Assembly (NCBI RefSeq): GCF_900115955.1
Contig: NZ_FOYL01000009.1
Location: 62,001-126,000 of the forward strand
Source: Lentzea waywayandensis
GTDB taxonomy: Bacteria > Actinomycetota > Actinomycetes > Mycobacteriales > Pseudonocardiaceae
Reading direction: 5' to 3'
DNA: 64,000 bases
Shown piece after piece: positions 1-9,536 of the stretch. The notes below the pieces were generated by a model, which searched no databases, had not been told where the DNA came from, and saw only the letters and a list, made by a program, of their open reading frames with translations. Numbering within the stretch: the first letter of the stretch is position 1; every line of letters starts with the position of its first letter. The position numbers and the translations under genes are program-made.

Positions 1-770
1 CCACCGGTGCGCACCCACGCGTAGTCGTTGCCGGGGAAGGACGAACCGGCGAAGTTGCCCTGGTAGGAGCGGTCCCAGCCGTACACGGCCGCGCCGTTGC
101 CGCCGCAGTGGCCCGCCGTGACGTAGCCGCCGTGCACCGAGAAGCCGATGGAGCAGCGGACGTTGCCGGTGTAGTACGGGTCGCCGCCGACCGTGCCCGC
201 CGCGAACGGCTGCGGCTGCTGGACGCCGTCGGTGCGCACGGTGATGGAGCCGAGCTGACGTGCCTTGTCCAGGAACGAGGCCACTTCAGCGGTCTGCTTG
301 CCCGCCTCGACGTTCACCACGACCGTTCCGGTGCGGGGGTCGGGGTGCCAGCTCGCTACGGCGGACGGCACGGAGCCGGTCGCGGACAGCGCGTCGAGGC
401 GGTTCTTCTGCGCCGCCATCGACCCCGCCGAGCGGCCGACGACGACGGTCTCCGCGCCGGTGGCCTCGACCTTGTGGGCGGCCTTGGCGTCGGTCACGGC
501 CACGACCAGGCGGTTCTTGGCCTCGTCGAACCAGCTTCCGGCGTACGAGGCGCCGGCTTCGGTCTCGGCGCGCGGCGCGATGGCCGACGCGCGTTGTTCC
601 TTCTCCAGACGCAGGCGCGCCTGGCTTTCAGTCAGCCCGAACGCCGAGCTCATCGCGGTGAGCAGGCCGGGTGACATCTCCTTCTCCGCGGCCTGGGCCG
701 GAACGGTGAAGGTGGACCCGACCAGCACGAGTGCCAGCGCGGGCACGATTCTGGGCATGGTGAAGCGCAT
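1..770 (-). CDS. streptogrisin-like secreted serine protease (S1E family), 3' end missing
   Basis: The gene runs off the left edge, so about 256 N-terminal codons are present. It starts at an ATG preceded by AAGGAG. Residues 1-27 form a Sec signal ending in VPAQA. A prodomain follows with the usual 'SAFGLTESQARLRLEKE' type start, typical of alpha-lytic/streptogrisin proteases. The mature part begins near 'CSIGFSV' and carries the catalytic His in TAGHCGG. The catalytic Asp and Ser lie partly or wholly outside the window. By family, the prodomain folds the exported protease and is then cleaved off. The gene is monocistronic as far as can be seen and faces the same way as the dehydrogenase downstream of its start. 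Family assignment is firm; substrate is unknown. Confidence 0.88.
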   Translation of the reverse strand, partial: MRFTMPRIVPALALVLVGSTFTVPAQAAEKEMSPGLLTAMSSAFGLTESQARLRLEKEQRASAIAPRAETEAGASYAGSWFDEAKNRLVVAVTDAKAAHKVEATGAETVVVGRSAGSMAAQKNRLDALSATGSVPSAVASWHPDPRTGTVVVNVEAGKQTAEVASFLDKARQLGSITVRTDGVQQPQPFAAGTVGGDPYYTGNVRCSIGFSVHGGYVTAGHCGGNGAAVYGWDRSYQGNFAGSSFPGNDYAWVRTG

Positions 771-894
771 GCTCTTCTCCTTGTCCGTGCAGGGATCGCC
801 ACCCGCCCCGTTGCGAATGGCGACGAACATGAGAGCGCTCCCACCGTGCAGCAGGCAGACCTGGGTGGTCAACAGCTGACACCGGAACTGTCCT

Positions 895-927
895 GCCCGA
901 TTCATGCCCGGATGGGCTGAATCGGGC
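895..927 (-). terminator. hairpin terminator after the dehydrogenase gene
   Basis: A perfect 10-bp inverted repeat (GCCCGATTCA at 895-904, TGAATCGGGC at 918-927) encloses a 13-nt loop that can pair further. It begins 2 nt after the stop of the 929-2029 gene. No U-tract is visible, which is common in actinobacteria. Confidence 0.6.
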
Positions 928-928
928 G

Positions 929-2029
929 TCACTCCATGACGACGACCTGCCGGACGGCCTCGCCGGAGGCGAGCTTGGCGAACCCGTCGTTGATCTCGTC
1001 GAGCCCCAGCCGCCCGGACAGCAGGCCGTCGACCGGCAGCCGTCCCGCGCGGTAGAGGTCCACGAACCGCGGCACGTCCCGACGCGGCACGCACGAGCCG
1101 AGGTAGCTGCCTTTGAGCGTGCGTTCCTCGGCGACCAGGTTCAACGCGGGCAGCGACACGGTGCGATCGGGGTGCGGCAGGCCGACGGTGACCGTGGTGC
1201 CGCCCACGGCCGTCGCGGCATAGGCCTGTTCGAGCACCGCCGCGACGCCGGTCGTGTCGATGACCTTGTCCGCGCCACCGCCGGTCAGGTCGCGCACGTG
1301 AGCGACGACGTCCGGACCACCTGCGGCTTCGTGCGTCGCGCCGAGCCTGAGGGCGAGCTTGCGCTTGTGCTCGACCACGTCCACCGCGACGACTTGGGTA
1401 GCACCCGCCGTCACGGCCGCGAGCACCGCCGCCAGGCCGACGCCGCCGAGCCCGAACACCGCGACCCTGTCCCCCGGTTTCACCTCGGCGCTGTAGAACG
1501 CCGCTCCCGCGCCGGTCAGCACCGCGCAACCGAACAGCGCGGCGATGTCGAGCGGCAGGTCCTTCGGAACGAGGGTGGCCGACCGGTCGGAGATCACCGT
1601 GTACTCGGCGAATCCGGACACGCCCAGGTGGTGGTGCGGGCGCGTGCCGTCCGGGAGGGTCCAGCGCCGCTGCCCGCTGAGCAGCGTGCCGTCGCGGTTC
1701 GCCGCGGCTCCCGGTTCGCACAACGCCTGGCGGCCCGACGCGCAACGGCGGCAGGCACCGCACGCGGGCACGAACGACAGCACGACGTGGTCGCCCGGCG
1801 CGAACTCGGCGTTCGGGCCCGCCTCCACGACCTCGCCCGCCGCCTCGTGGCCGAGCACCATCGGCAACGGACGGATGCGCGAGCCGTCGATCACGGACAG
1901 GTCGGAGTGGCACAGGCCGGTGGCGTGCACGCGCACCAGCAGTTCGCCGGGACCGGGCGGGTCGAGTTCGAGCTCCACGATCTCGAGCGGCCCGCCGACT
2001 GCGGTCAGCACCGCGCCTCGCGTCTTCAC
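929..2029 (-). CDS. zinc-dependent alcohol dehydrogenase (MDR family)
   Basis: A 366-residue medium-chain dehydrogenase that probably oxidises an alcohol or reduces an aldehyde with NAD(H). Catalytic zinc ligands are visible at Cys40 (TGLCHSD) and His61-Glu62 (GHEAAGE). The structural zinc site has Cys90, Cys93, Cys96 and Cys104. The Rossmann motif is GLGGVGLAA. The chosen GTG overlaps the thioesterase stop as GTGA, so the two are translationally coupled. A longer in-frame reading upstream is antisense-type noise over the thioesterase gene. Length is normal. The thioesterase partner suggests acyl or aldehyde metabolism, but the substrate cannot be read from sequence. Confidence 0.85.
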   Translation of the reverse strand: MKTRGAVLTAVGGPLEIVELELDPPGPGELLVRVHATGLCHSDLSVIDGSRIRPLPMVLGHEAAGEVVEAGPNAEFAPGDHVVLSFVPACGACRRCASGRQALCEPGAAANRDGTLLSGQRRWTLPDGTRPHHHLGVSGFAEYTVISDRSATLVPKDLPLDIAALFGCAVLTGAGAAFYSAEVKPGDRVAVFGLGGVGLAAVLAAVTAGATQVVAVDVVEHKRKLALRLGATHEAAGGPDVVAHVRDLTGGGADKVIDTTGVAAVLEQAYAATAVGGTTVTVGLPHPDRTVSLPALNLVAEERTLKGSYLGSCVPRRDVPRFVDLYRAGRLPVDGLLSGRLGLDEINDGFAKLASGEAVRQVVVME

Positions 2030-2439
2030 GCCACCACCAGACCTTCCATCGCCGTGTGCAGACTCGTGGGGATCTCCACCGGTTTGCGCGTCGTCCGGTC
2101 CACGAAGACGTGCACGAAGTGGCCCTCCGCCACGACGTCCTCGCGTCCCTCGAAGAAGAACCCGACCTCGTAGCGCACGCTCGACCGGCCGAGGTGCCCG
2201 ACGCGCAGCCCGGCGTCCAGCGCCTCCGGGAACGACACCGAGGCGCGGTAGTTGCAGTGGGACTCCACGCAGAGCCCGATCTGCGGCCCGGCCTGGATGT
2301 CCAGCCCGGCCTCGATCAGCCACGTGTTGATCACCGTGTCCATGAACGCGTAGTGGACGACGTTGTTCACGTGGCCGTAGACGTCGTTGTCCGCCCACCG
2401 GGTCGGAATCCGCTGCCAGTGCCGGTACTGCTCGCGCAC
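2026..2439 (-). CDS. hotdog-fold acyl-CoA thioesterase (4-hydroxybenzoyl-CoA thioesterase type)
   Basis: 137 residues, normal for the single-domain YbgC/4HBT family that hydrolyses acyl-CoA thioesters in the cytoplasm. The hallmark RWADNDVYGHVNN near residues 14-26 contains the catalytic Asp and the helix start. The GTG start has GGAGG four bases upstream. It is first in a two-gene operon with the zinc dehydrogenase, whose start overlaps its stop. Acyl-chain preference cannot be inferred. Confidence 0.85.
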   Translation of the reverse strand: MREQYRHWQRIPTRWADNDVYGHVNNVVHYAFMDTVINTWLIEAGLDIQAGPQIGLCVESHCNYRASVSFPEALDAGLRVGHLGRSSVRYEVGFFFEGREDVVAEGHFVHVFVDRTTRKPVEIPTSLHTAMEGLVVA

Positions 2440-2467
2440 CTAACCTCCGCTGTTTGATCGAACACCG

Positions 2468-4837
2468 TCAATCGAGTCTCCTGGTGAGCTCGACCCTCGA
2501 CCGCACGCCGAGCCGCGCGAAGATGTTGCGCAGGTGGTGCTCGACGGTGCGGTGGCTCAGGAACAACCGCGCGGCGACCTCGCGGTTCGTGGCGCCCTCG
2601 GCGACCAGCCTGGCGATCTGCGCCTGCTGCGGCGTCAGGCCGGGGTGGTCCCTGGGCTCGCTCGTGGAGTCGCCGGCCGCGCGCAGTTCGGCGCGGGCCC
2701 GTTCGACCCAGTGGTCAGCCTGGTACGACTGGAAGATGCGCACGGCGTCACGCAGGTGTTCGCGCGCTGCCTTGGGTTTGCGCCCGCGCCGCAGCCGGTT
2801 CCCGTACAGCAGCTCGGTCTTGGCGAGCTCCAGGGCGGTACCGCTGGCGCGGTGCAGCCGGATCGCTTCCTCGAAGTGCTCGTCGGCGGTGCCGCTCTCC
2901 AGCAGGCCGTGGCAGCGGTGCGAGAGCGCCATGCGAGCCGTGCTTCCCGTTGTGCCGGCCCACTTCTCGAACGGCTGGAGCGCTCTGTCCGCTGTAGACG
3001 GTCTGCCGCACGCCACGGCCGCTTCCACCACGTGCGGTGCGGCCATCACCTTGATTCCGGCGTGACCGGGTTGCAGGCGAAGCCGGTCCAGCGCGTCGGC
3101 GGGCCGGTCGCGGGCCAGGTCGACGCACGCGAACGCCCAGGCGCCGAACGTGCCGGGCCGGGTCAGTCCGCGCTGGGTGATGTGCTCGGTGGCGGTGTCG
3201 ATGCGGTGCAGCGCGGTGTCCGCGTCCCCGCGCAACGCCGCCAGCAGCGCGAGGATCGTCAGGTGGTCGACCACGGCGTTGTGCTGGCCGATCGCCGTCG
3301 CCGCGTGCACGCCCTCGGTCGCCGCCGTCAGTGCCGCCGCGTGCTGGTCCAGCAACAACGCCGACAACGCCCGGTACACCAACGCCCACGGCACCAGCGC
3401 GACGAATCCGCTCTCCCGCGCCGCCGTCACCGCGCTGGTCGCCATCTCGTGCGACCGCGTGGCGTCCCCGAGCACGTAGGCGGCCTGGCTCGCCCAGATC
3501 CGCGCCTGCGGTCCGGGGACCTGCTCGGCGAGGTCGACGACGGTGCGCAGCGCGGGCAACGCCTCGTCGTGCCGGCCGTCGAACGTCGCCAGCATGCCGG
3601 TGAGGTGGTCGAGCGTGAGCCGGGTGGCTGGCGGCTCGTCGTCGCGGCGGATCTCCTTCGCGAACTCGGCGACCGCGGTGTAGCGGCGGTGGTCCCCGGC
3701 GATGCTCGCCGCCTCGCCGGCGAACCCCAGCGCCGCGACTGCGAGCGCGCGACGTGTGCCGACCAGGCCTTTCGCGGCACGCACCAGCCGGTCCGCCGCC
3801 ACGTCCGGGAGGCTCTCGCCGAGGTCGATGCCGCCGACGACCAGGTCCATGAGCGCTCTGAGTTCCGGGGTGTGGGTCATGCGGACCGCGGTGCGCAGGA
3901 CGGCCCGCGACCGGTGCGGCGCTCCGTGCGCCCAGTGGTCGGCGGCGGCCTTGAGCAGGCGGTGCGCCTTCGCCTCGGGATCGGTCGTGAGCCGGGCCGC
4001 GCGGTCGTGGTCGCGGGCGGCGGTGGCGAAGTCGCCACACAGGCGGGCACGTTCGGCATGGGTGGTGAGGACGTCGGCGAGCCCGGCGTCCTGGGTCGTG
4101 ACCGCCTGGTGCCACGTGCGCCGGGCACCTGGCGGCAACGTCTCCGCGAGTTCGGCGTGTGCCCTGCGCCGCAGCGGCAGCGGCACGTCCGCCTGCAGCG
4201 CGGACCGGACCAGCCTGCGCGGGTCGACCAACGGGCCCGCCTCGATCACCGCGTCCAGGTCGAGGGCCTCGGCGTCGATCTCCTCGTCGACCGCGGCCAG
4301 CGCGACGACGTGCTGTGCCCGGGACGAGAGAGTGTCGAACCGCGCTCGCCATCGCAGCCGCAGCGAACTGTTCTCCGGCAGCACCTCCGGCGCCGCCGCG
4401 ACGCCTCCGAGCTGCGCGGACGTGAGCGATCCCGCCAGCTCGACCAGCGCCAGCGGGTTCCCGCAGGCGAGGTCGGCGAGGTCCGCGGCGAGCGTGGCGG
4501 GCAGGCCGGGCACCAGGTCGTGCAGCACCCGCAGGCTCGTCGCGGGGTCCAACGGGTCGAGCGTGACGCTGGGCAACCCGCACGCCTCGCCCTCGGTCGC
4601 GATGAGCAGCGCGGCCCTCGTACCGACGACGTCCCGTGCGAGTTGCAGGAGGTCATCGTCAAGTTCGCGGACGTCCACGCACAACAACGCGTCGTAGGTC
4701 TGCCGTACGGCGTCGAGCAGCGCCGTCTTGCCTGAACCCGCTTCTCCACGCAGCACGAGCACCCCGCCGCGCCCAACGCGCGCACGGTCCACCAACGCGT
4801 CCACGGCGACGCGCTGCCGCTCTCGGCCACGCAGCAT
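2468..4837 (-). CDS. large ATP-binding LuxR-type transcriptional regulator (LAL family)
   Basis: 789 residues if started at the ATG giving MLRGRERQ. An N-terminal AAA/NACHT-like ATPase has Walker A GEAGSGKT near residues 31-38. A long TPR-like helical middle follows, then a C-terminal LuxR helix-turn-helix in the last 60 residues (GLTPQQAQIARLVAEGATNR, TVEHHLRNIFARLGV). Such proteins couple ligand or protein binding to transcription activation. An in-frame ATG 78 bp further upstream would add an Arg/Lys-rich tail not seen in the family, so I prefer the internal start, although its ribosome site is weak. It lies divergent from the cutinase and could regulate it or the adjacent dehydrogenase operon; neither is shown. 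Confidence 0.82.
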   Translation of the reverse strand: MLRGRERQRVAVDALVDRARVGRGGVLVLRGEAGSGKTALLDAVRQTYDALLCVDVRELDDDLLQLARDVVGTRAALLIATEGEACGLPSVTLDPLDPATSLRVLHDLVPGLPATLAADLADLACGNPLALVELAGSLTSAQLGGVAAAPEVLPENSSLRLRWRARFDTLSSRAQHVVALAAVDEEIDAEALDLDAVIEAGPLVDPRRLVRSALQADVPLPLRRRAHAELAETLPPGARRTWHQAVTTQDAGLADVLTTHAERARLCGDFATAARDHDRAARLTTDPEAKAHRLLKAAADHWAHGAPHRSRAVLRTAVRMTHTPELRALMDLVVGGIDLGESLPDVAADRLVRAAKGLVGTRRALAVAALGFAGEAASIAGDHRRYTAVAEFAKEIRRDDEPPATRLTLDHLTGMLATFDGRHDEALPALRTVVDLAEQVPGPQARIWASQAAYVLGDATRSHEMATSAVTAARESGFVALVPWALVYRALSALLLDQHAAALTAATEGVHAATAIGQHNAVVDHLTILALLAALRGDADTALHRIDTATEHITQRGLTRPGTFGAWAFACVDLARDRPADALDRLRLQPGHAGIKVMAAPHVVEAAVACGRPSTADRALQPFEKWAGTTGSTARMALSHRCHGLLESGTADEHFEEAIRLHRASGTALELAKTELLYGNRLRRGRKPKAAREHLRDAVRIFQSYQADHWVERARAELRAAGDSTSEPRDHPGLTPQQAQIARLVAEGATNREVAARLFLSHRTVEHHLRNIFARLGVRSRVELTRRLD

Positions 4838-5025
4838 CGGCCCAGTCTTACGGCGGTAGCGGCTCCTCCGGAAGGGGTACGACCCAAATTCACCTACCAC
4901 CGTTAGTTTTGCCACCGAAGTTGTTCACCGAGACCGGTGGTTGCACCGATGCGGACCCGGCGGCCGGGGCAGCAGGGTCGAGGTCGTTCCTCCCCTGTTC
5001 CCTGCCGAATGAGGTGTACAGCGCT

Positions 5026-5877
5026 GTGCAACTCCGCACCCTGATCCCCATCGCACTCTCCCTGGTGCTCGTCACGGGCACTGAAGCCCGAGCGGCCGAC
5101 AACCCGTACGAACGCGGCCCCGCGCCGACCAACTCGAGCATCGAGGCGACCCGCGGCTCGTTCGCCGTGTCGGAGACCTCGGTGTCGTCCCTGGTGGGCG
5201 GCTTCGGCGGCGGCACGATCTACTACCCGACCAGCACCTCCGCCGGCACGTTCGGCGCCTTGGTCATCTCCCCCGGCTACACCGGCACGCAGTCGAGCAT
5301 CTCGTGGCTCGGCCCGCGCCTGGCCTCGCAGGGCTTCGTGATCTTCACCATCGACACGAACACGATCTACGACCAGCCCGACAGCCGCGCCTCCCAGCTC
5401 CTCGCGGCACTCGACTACCTGACGCAGCAGAGCACCGTCCGCACCCGAGTCGACTCCTCGCGCCTCGGCGTCATGGGCCACTCGATGGGCGGCGGCGGAA
5501 CCCTGCGCGCCGCCAGCCAGCGCCCGGCACTGCAGGCGGCGATCCCGCTCACCGGCTGGCACACCACGAAGAACTGGTCGTCCGTCCGCGTCCCGACCCT
5601 GGTCGTCGGCGCCGAGAGCGACTCGGTCGCCCCGGTGTCGTCGCACTCCGAACCGTTCTACACGTCACTGCCGTCCACTTTGGACAAGGCGTACCTGGAA
5701 CTCAACAACGCCTCGCACTTCGCACCCAACTCGTCGAACACGACGATCGCGAAGTACAGCATCTCGTGGCTCAAGCGGTTCATCGACAACGACACCCGCT
5801 ACGAGCAGTTCCTCTGCCCGGCGCCGGGACGCAGCACGCTGATCGAGGAGTACCGGGACACGTGCCCGCACTCCTGA
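5026..5877 (+). CDS. secreted cutinase / polyester hydrolase (TfCut2/LCC-like)
   Basis: 283 residues. Signal peptide is residues 1-24 (cut after ARA). The alpha/beta hydrolase fold closely follows Thermobifida cutinases: GYTGT with the oxyanion Tyr85, nucleophile Ser153 in GHSMGGGG with Met154, Trp178 in the LTGWH loop, Asp199 in DSVAPV and His231 in ASHFAP. Cys264 and Cys280 match the C-terminal disulphide of that family. Known members hydrolyse cutin and synthetic polyesters, including PET, outside the cell. GTG 5026 is chosen because GAGG lies 11 nt upstream and the signal starts there; GTG 5014 is possible. The gene is convergent with the subtilase and divergent from the LuxR regulator. 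The family is very clear; activity on PET is inference. Confidence 0.92.
   Translation: MQLRTLIPIALSLVLVTGTEARAADNPYERGPAPTNSSIEATRGSFAVSETSVSSLVGGFGGGTIYYPTSTSAGTFGALVISPGYTGTQSSISWLGPRLASQGFVIFTIDTNTIYDQPDSRASQLLAALDYLTQQSTVRTRVDSSRLGVMGHSMGGGGTLRAASQRPALQAAIPLTGWHTTKNWSSVRVPTLVVGAESDSVAPVSSHSEPFYTSLPSTLDKAYLELNNASHFAPNSSNTTIAKYSISWLKRFIDNDTRYEQFLCPAPGRSTLIEEYRDTCPHS
5673..5685. repeat. interspersed palindromic word GTCCA-NNN-TGGAC (first of five)
   Basis: The 13-bp word GTCCANNNTGGAC occurs here and at 21114-21126, 45287-45299, 52608-52620 and 52902-52914. The core TCCACAGTGGA also occurs at 15812-15822, 22795-22805 and 33015-33025. All copies are inside coding sequence, and several force codons (ACT, ACA, ATA) that are rare around them. 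Function unknown. Confidence 0.5.
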
Positions 5878-5925
5878 TCCTCTGAACACGGGTCGCCGGG
5901 GTCGCAGCAGTTGGCGGTGACCCCG

Positions 5926-5954
5926 GGGGTGCCCCGCCCCGAGCGGGGCACCCC
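5926..5954. terminator. bidirectional hairpin terminator between cutinase and subtilase
   Basis: A perfect 11-bp stem (GGGGTGCCCCG, 5926-5936, with 5944-5954) and a 7-nt loop sit between two convergent stop codons. Confidence 0.75.
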
Positions 5955-5963
5955 TCAGGCCCC

Positions 5964-8900
5964 CTACTTCACCGCGTAGGCCCTGGTGATCGTCTCCGTC
6001 ACCGAGTTGCCCAGGACGTCGGTGGCCGTCGCGCGCAACGACGCGAAGCCCGTCGTCCCCGCCGGAAGCTCCAGCTTCCCGCCGGCGACCTTGACGCGCT
6101 GCCACGTGACACCGTCGTCGAAGGACACCTCCACCCCGATCGACCGCACGTTCGCCGACGGGGCACCAGGCTGATGCGCGACCGACACCGTGCCGCGCAC
6201 CGGACCGTGCGCGGTGTTGTGGTCGTCGAGGTCCAGCGCGTACCGGATGTCGAGCAACGGCAACGCCGCACGCTCGTCCGTGCCGGAACGCGAGTGGAAC
6301 CTCCACTCCGAACGCACCTTTGTGGACAGTGCGGGAGTGAGGTTGCCGGTCGGCCGAACGGCTTCGGCGGCGAGGGTGAACCAGCCCGCGCCCGACGGCA
6401 CGTCGAACGTTCCCAGCGCCGCACGGTCGTTGCCGCGGCCGACCTCCTTGCCGTTCCGCGACAGCACGGTGGTGCCGGTGTGCGACGGGTCGAAGTAGCT
6501 GACCGTGCCGGGATCGCTGTCGGAGAACATCGGGATCATCAGGCTGATCCGATCACGCGACCGGTACGCCCACGGCAGCGGCTTGTCGTCCCCTCTCGCG
6601 ATCGGCGGCGTGGTCAGCTCCGGGCCGAACGGCGCGGCGAAGACGCGGGAGGTCCGCTTCTCCCCCGCCTGGAGCCGCACGGGGAGCGTGATCTCCGAGT
6701 ACGGCTGGCGACCGTCCGGCAGGAAGGCGCCCGCGTCGAACAACTGCACCGCGGCGGCGGGTGAGATGTAGTCGGTGCGGCGCTGCGGCCACTTCGACTC
6801 GACGTCCGCACCCGCCCGCATCGGCCCGACGGTCCACGAGGCGGCACCGAACCGGTACGTGTTCGCCGGCATGGTGTCGATCAGCCTGCGCTCGATCCGG
6901 CCGAGACCGGCCTTCGTGAACTTGAAGTCGTACCCGCCGGGCAGGCCCTTGACCTCCTGGCCGAGGAAGTACGCCACAGGGCTGTTGGGGCGCACTGACA
7001 TCGTGGCTTCCACGGTTCGCTGTGCCATCAGGTTCTGCACGCGACGCAGCTCCGCGGAGTCGAAGATCAGGCCGGTGGGCAGCGCGGGCTCGGCGGCCGA
7101 ACCCGAGTCGATGGTCGGGTTGAAGTAGGAGAGCACGGCCCGCGCGCCCTTCTGCTTCAACAACTCCACACCGCTCATCAGCTGCTCACCCGGCGGATAG
7201 ACCGGGTCGTCCCAGTTCTTCGGCGTGATCACCGCGATCGCACCGGAGACGTCGGCCGCCTCGATCGACGCGCGGTCCGCCTCGCCGACGCCGACCAGCC
7301 GGCCCGTGTACCCGCCGGTGAAGTCGGTGGTCCACGGGAAGTACGTCTCGCCGAGTTCGAACCTTCCGGCCCCGCTCACCGTCGTCAGCGCCCACGGGTG
7401 GTTGAAGTAGCTGAGGTTCGTCAGCGACAGGCCGCGCACGTCCGGACCGGCGACGCTGTACAGCCTGGCGCCGTTCCTCGGCACGCCGCCACCGCGCAGG
7501 ATGCCCGCGGACTCGAGTGGGCCGGACTCGTCGGGGTCGGACAGGAGCCCGAACCCGCCACCGAGCTGGGACCGCGCGTCCGGGTCGTCCACGCCGACCG
7601 TGATCGGCCTGCCCGCCATGGTGTTCGCGTCGACCGTCGTGTCCCCGGCGACCTCCACGCGCTGGGCGAAGAACGTGTTGTCGCCGGTCAGCTCCGCGAT
7701 GAGACCCAGCACGCGGTAGGGACCGCTCGGCACGGTGAGGCTCAGCGAGTCGGTGGACGTGAAGTCCCCGAACGCCTGGCCGGTGCGCTCGTTCTGCACG
7801 ATCACCAGCGACTGGAACGACTCGCCGGACCTCGGCGGGACCTTCACGGTCAGCGTCCGCTTCTCGCCGTTGAACTGACCGGTCACCGGGGTCGTCAGCA
7901 CGACGTCACCGGCACGTGCCCGCAGCACCCCGGTGAGCTCGCCCGCCGTTTGCACCGTCGGACGCGCGGTCACCGTGACCGCCGCCGAACCGCCGGCCGG
8001 CACGGTCACCGACTTCTGCACCGAGAGCACGTTCTTGCGGTCGACCTCCAGGTCCAGCGCCAGAGTGACCGGCTTGTCGCCGGAGTTGACGTACGTGATC
8101 TCGCGGCGGGACTCGGTGGTGCCCCACACCGTGCCGAACCCGGCCACGCCCTCGGCGCGGACCTGTTGCGCGACACCGCGGGCGATGTCGAGCCTGCCCG
8201 CGCCCTGGGCCAGCGTGGAGATGCCCGGCAGTCGCCTGGACGAGCCGATCAACGCGTTCTTGATCTGCTCACCGGTCCAGTCCGGGTGCTGCTGCGCGAG
8301 GATCGCGGCGGCACCGGCGACGTGCGGCGACGCCATCGACGTGCCGGAGAGCCGCGCGTAGCTGTCGCCCACCGCGTATTCGGGCAGCAACCCGGCCGCA
8401 CGCGCGGCGACGATGTCCGTGCCCGGTCCGGCGATCTCCGGCTTCAGCCCGAAGTCGCCCAGTCGCGGACCCTGGCTGGAGGTCAGGTTGAGCTTGTCCT
8501 GCTTCGTCACGTTCGCCACGGTGAGCGCGCGATCGGCGGCACCGGGGCTGCCCACGCTCTCGCGCAGCCCGTAGTTGCCCGCCGCGATGACGAACAGCGT
8601 GCCACTGGCCGCCGAGAGCTCGTTGACCGTCTGGGACATCAGGTCCGTGCCGTCGGTGACACCGCCGCCGAGGCTCATGTTGACGACGTCGGCGCCCTGC
8701 GCGACGGCCCACCGCATGCCGTTGAGGACCCAGTCCTCCCGGCCGCCGAACTCGCCGAGCACCTTGCCGACCAGCAGCCGTGCGCCGGGTGCGACGCCCT
8801 GGTAGCGGCCCTGCGACGCCGCGCCGCTGCCCGCGATCGTGCTCGCCACGTGGGTGCCGTGCCCGTCGAGGTCCCGCACACCCTCGCCGGTGAAGTCCGC

Positions 8901-9536
8901 CGAAGTGTCCACAACGGACTTGAGGTCCGGATGCGCGGTGTCGTAACCGGTGTCGAGGACGGCAACCTTCACGCCGTCGCCCCGGAAACCCGCCTGCCAG
9001 GCCTTCGGCGCACCGATCTGCTTCACGCTCTCGTCGAGCGTCGGCCGCACACGGCCGTTGAGCCAGGTCTTCTCCGCGCCGAGCCGAGCCGAGCCCCGCT
9101 CACGCCACCGTCCGGCCGCCTCGGCCTTCGGGATGTAGACCGCGTTGACGCCCGCCGTCAGGACGTTGGCGCCGGTCACGATCGTCGGCACGGTGGGCTC
9201 GTTGCGGTCGTCGTAGCCCTGCTGCACGAGCCCGGTGACGTCGAACAGCCGCTTGTCCAGCTTGCCGGCCTTCAGGTCCGCGACCGCGTCCTGCGGCACG
9301 ACGTGATCGTGGCCGTCGAGCCGGTAGCGCCAGGCGCGCAACTGCTCGCGGCCCTTCGCCATCCGCACGGACGAGACGCGGTCGCCGTCCACGACGACCT
9401 GGTCGCCGGTGATCAGGGTGACGACACCGGGCGTGCCCACGGCCTGCGGCTCCGTTCCGCTCGCCGCCGCGGGTTTCGCCACCGCGACGGAGAGCAGGAG
9501 CGCGGCCGCGAGAGCCGCGCTTCGTTTTCTGTACAT
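5964..9536 (-). CDS. large secreted subtilisin-like serine protease (S8) with PA domain
   Basis: 1190 residues. Signal peptide is residues 1-26; an inhibitor-like propeptide runs to about residue 160. The S8 domain has Asp195 (VAVLDTGYD), His226 (DGHGTHVA), oxyanion Asn321 and Ser400 (LSGTSMASPH). A long C-terminal part of beta-sandwich type contains a PA-like insert around residues 710-830 with 'GAIAVITPKNW'. It resembles multi-domain streptomycete subtilases that act outside the cell. The ATG has AAGGAA five bases upstream. The 193 bp upstream (9537-9729) holds its leader and no other feature I can support. The gene is single and convergent with the cutinase. Protein substrate unknown. Confidence 0.92.
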   Translation of the reverse strand: MYRKRSAALAAALLLSVAVAKPAAASGTEPQAVGTPGVVTLITGDQVVVDGDRVSSVRMAKGREQLRAWRYRLDGHDHVVPQDAVADLKAGKLDKRLFDVTGLVQQGYDDRNEPTVPTIVTGANVLTAGVNAVYIPKAEAAGRWRERGSARLGAEKTWLNGRVRPTLDESVKQIGAPKAWQAGFRGDGVKVAVLDTGYDTAHPDLKSVVDTSADFTGEGVRDLDGHGTHVASTIAGSGAASQGRYQGVAPGARLLVGKVLGEFGGREDWVLNGMRWAVAQGADVVNMSLGGGVTDGTDLMSQTVNELSAASGTLFVIAAGNYGLRESVGSPGAADRALTVANVTKQDKLNLTSSQGPRLGDFGLKPEIAGPGTDIVAARAAGLLPEYAVGDSYARLSGTSMASPHVAGAAAILAQQHPDWTGEQIKNALIGSSRRLPGISTLAQGAGRLDIARGVAQQVRAEGVAGFGTVWGTTESRREITYVNSGDKPVTLALDLEVDRKNVLSVQKSVTVPAGGSAAVTVTARPTVQTAGELTGVLRARAGDVVLTTPVTGQFNGEKRTLTVKVPPRSGESFQSLVIVQNERTGQAFGDFTSTDSLSLTVPSGPYRVLGLIAELTGDNTFFAQRVEVAGDTTVDANTMAGRPITVGVDDPDARSQLGGGFGLLSDPDESGPLESAGILRGGGVPRNGARLYSVAGPDVRGLSLTNLSYFNHPWALTTVSGAGRFELGETYFPWTTDFTGGYTGRLVGVGEADRASIEAADVSGAIAVITPKNWDDPVYPPGEQLMSGVELLKQKGARAVLSYFNPTIDSGSAAEPALPTGLIFDSAELRRVQNLMAQRTVEATMSVRPNSPVAYFLGQEVKGLPGGYDFKFTKAGLGRIERRLIDTMPANTYRFGAASWTVGPMRAGADVESKWPQRRTDYISPAAAVQLFDAGAFLPDGRQPYSEITLPVRLQAGEKRTSRVFAAPFGPELTTPPIARGDDKPLPWAYRSRDRISLMIPMFSDSDPGTVSYFDPSHTGTTVLSRNGKEVGRGNDRAALGTFDVPSGAGWFTLAAEAVRPTGNLTPALSTKVRSEWRFHSRSGTDERAALPLLDIRYALDLDDHNTAHGPVRGTVSVAHQPGAPSANVRSIGVEVSFDDGVTWQRVKVAGGKLELPAGTTGFASLRATATDVLGNSVTETITRAYAVK

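Noticed and set aside
929..2398. 489-codon reading of the dehydrogenase including upstream sequence
   Set aside because: The first 123 codons are an out-of-frame reading of the thioesterase gene; GTG 2029 gives a normal-length MDR protein with coupling.
2534..4735. Long open frame on the plus strand opposite the LuxR ATPase gene
   Set aside because: Arg/Gln/Gly-rich translation without domains; a GC-driven shadow of the real minus-strand gene.
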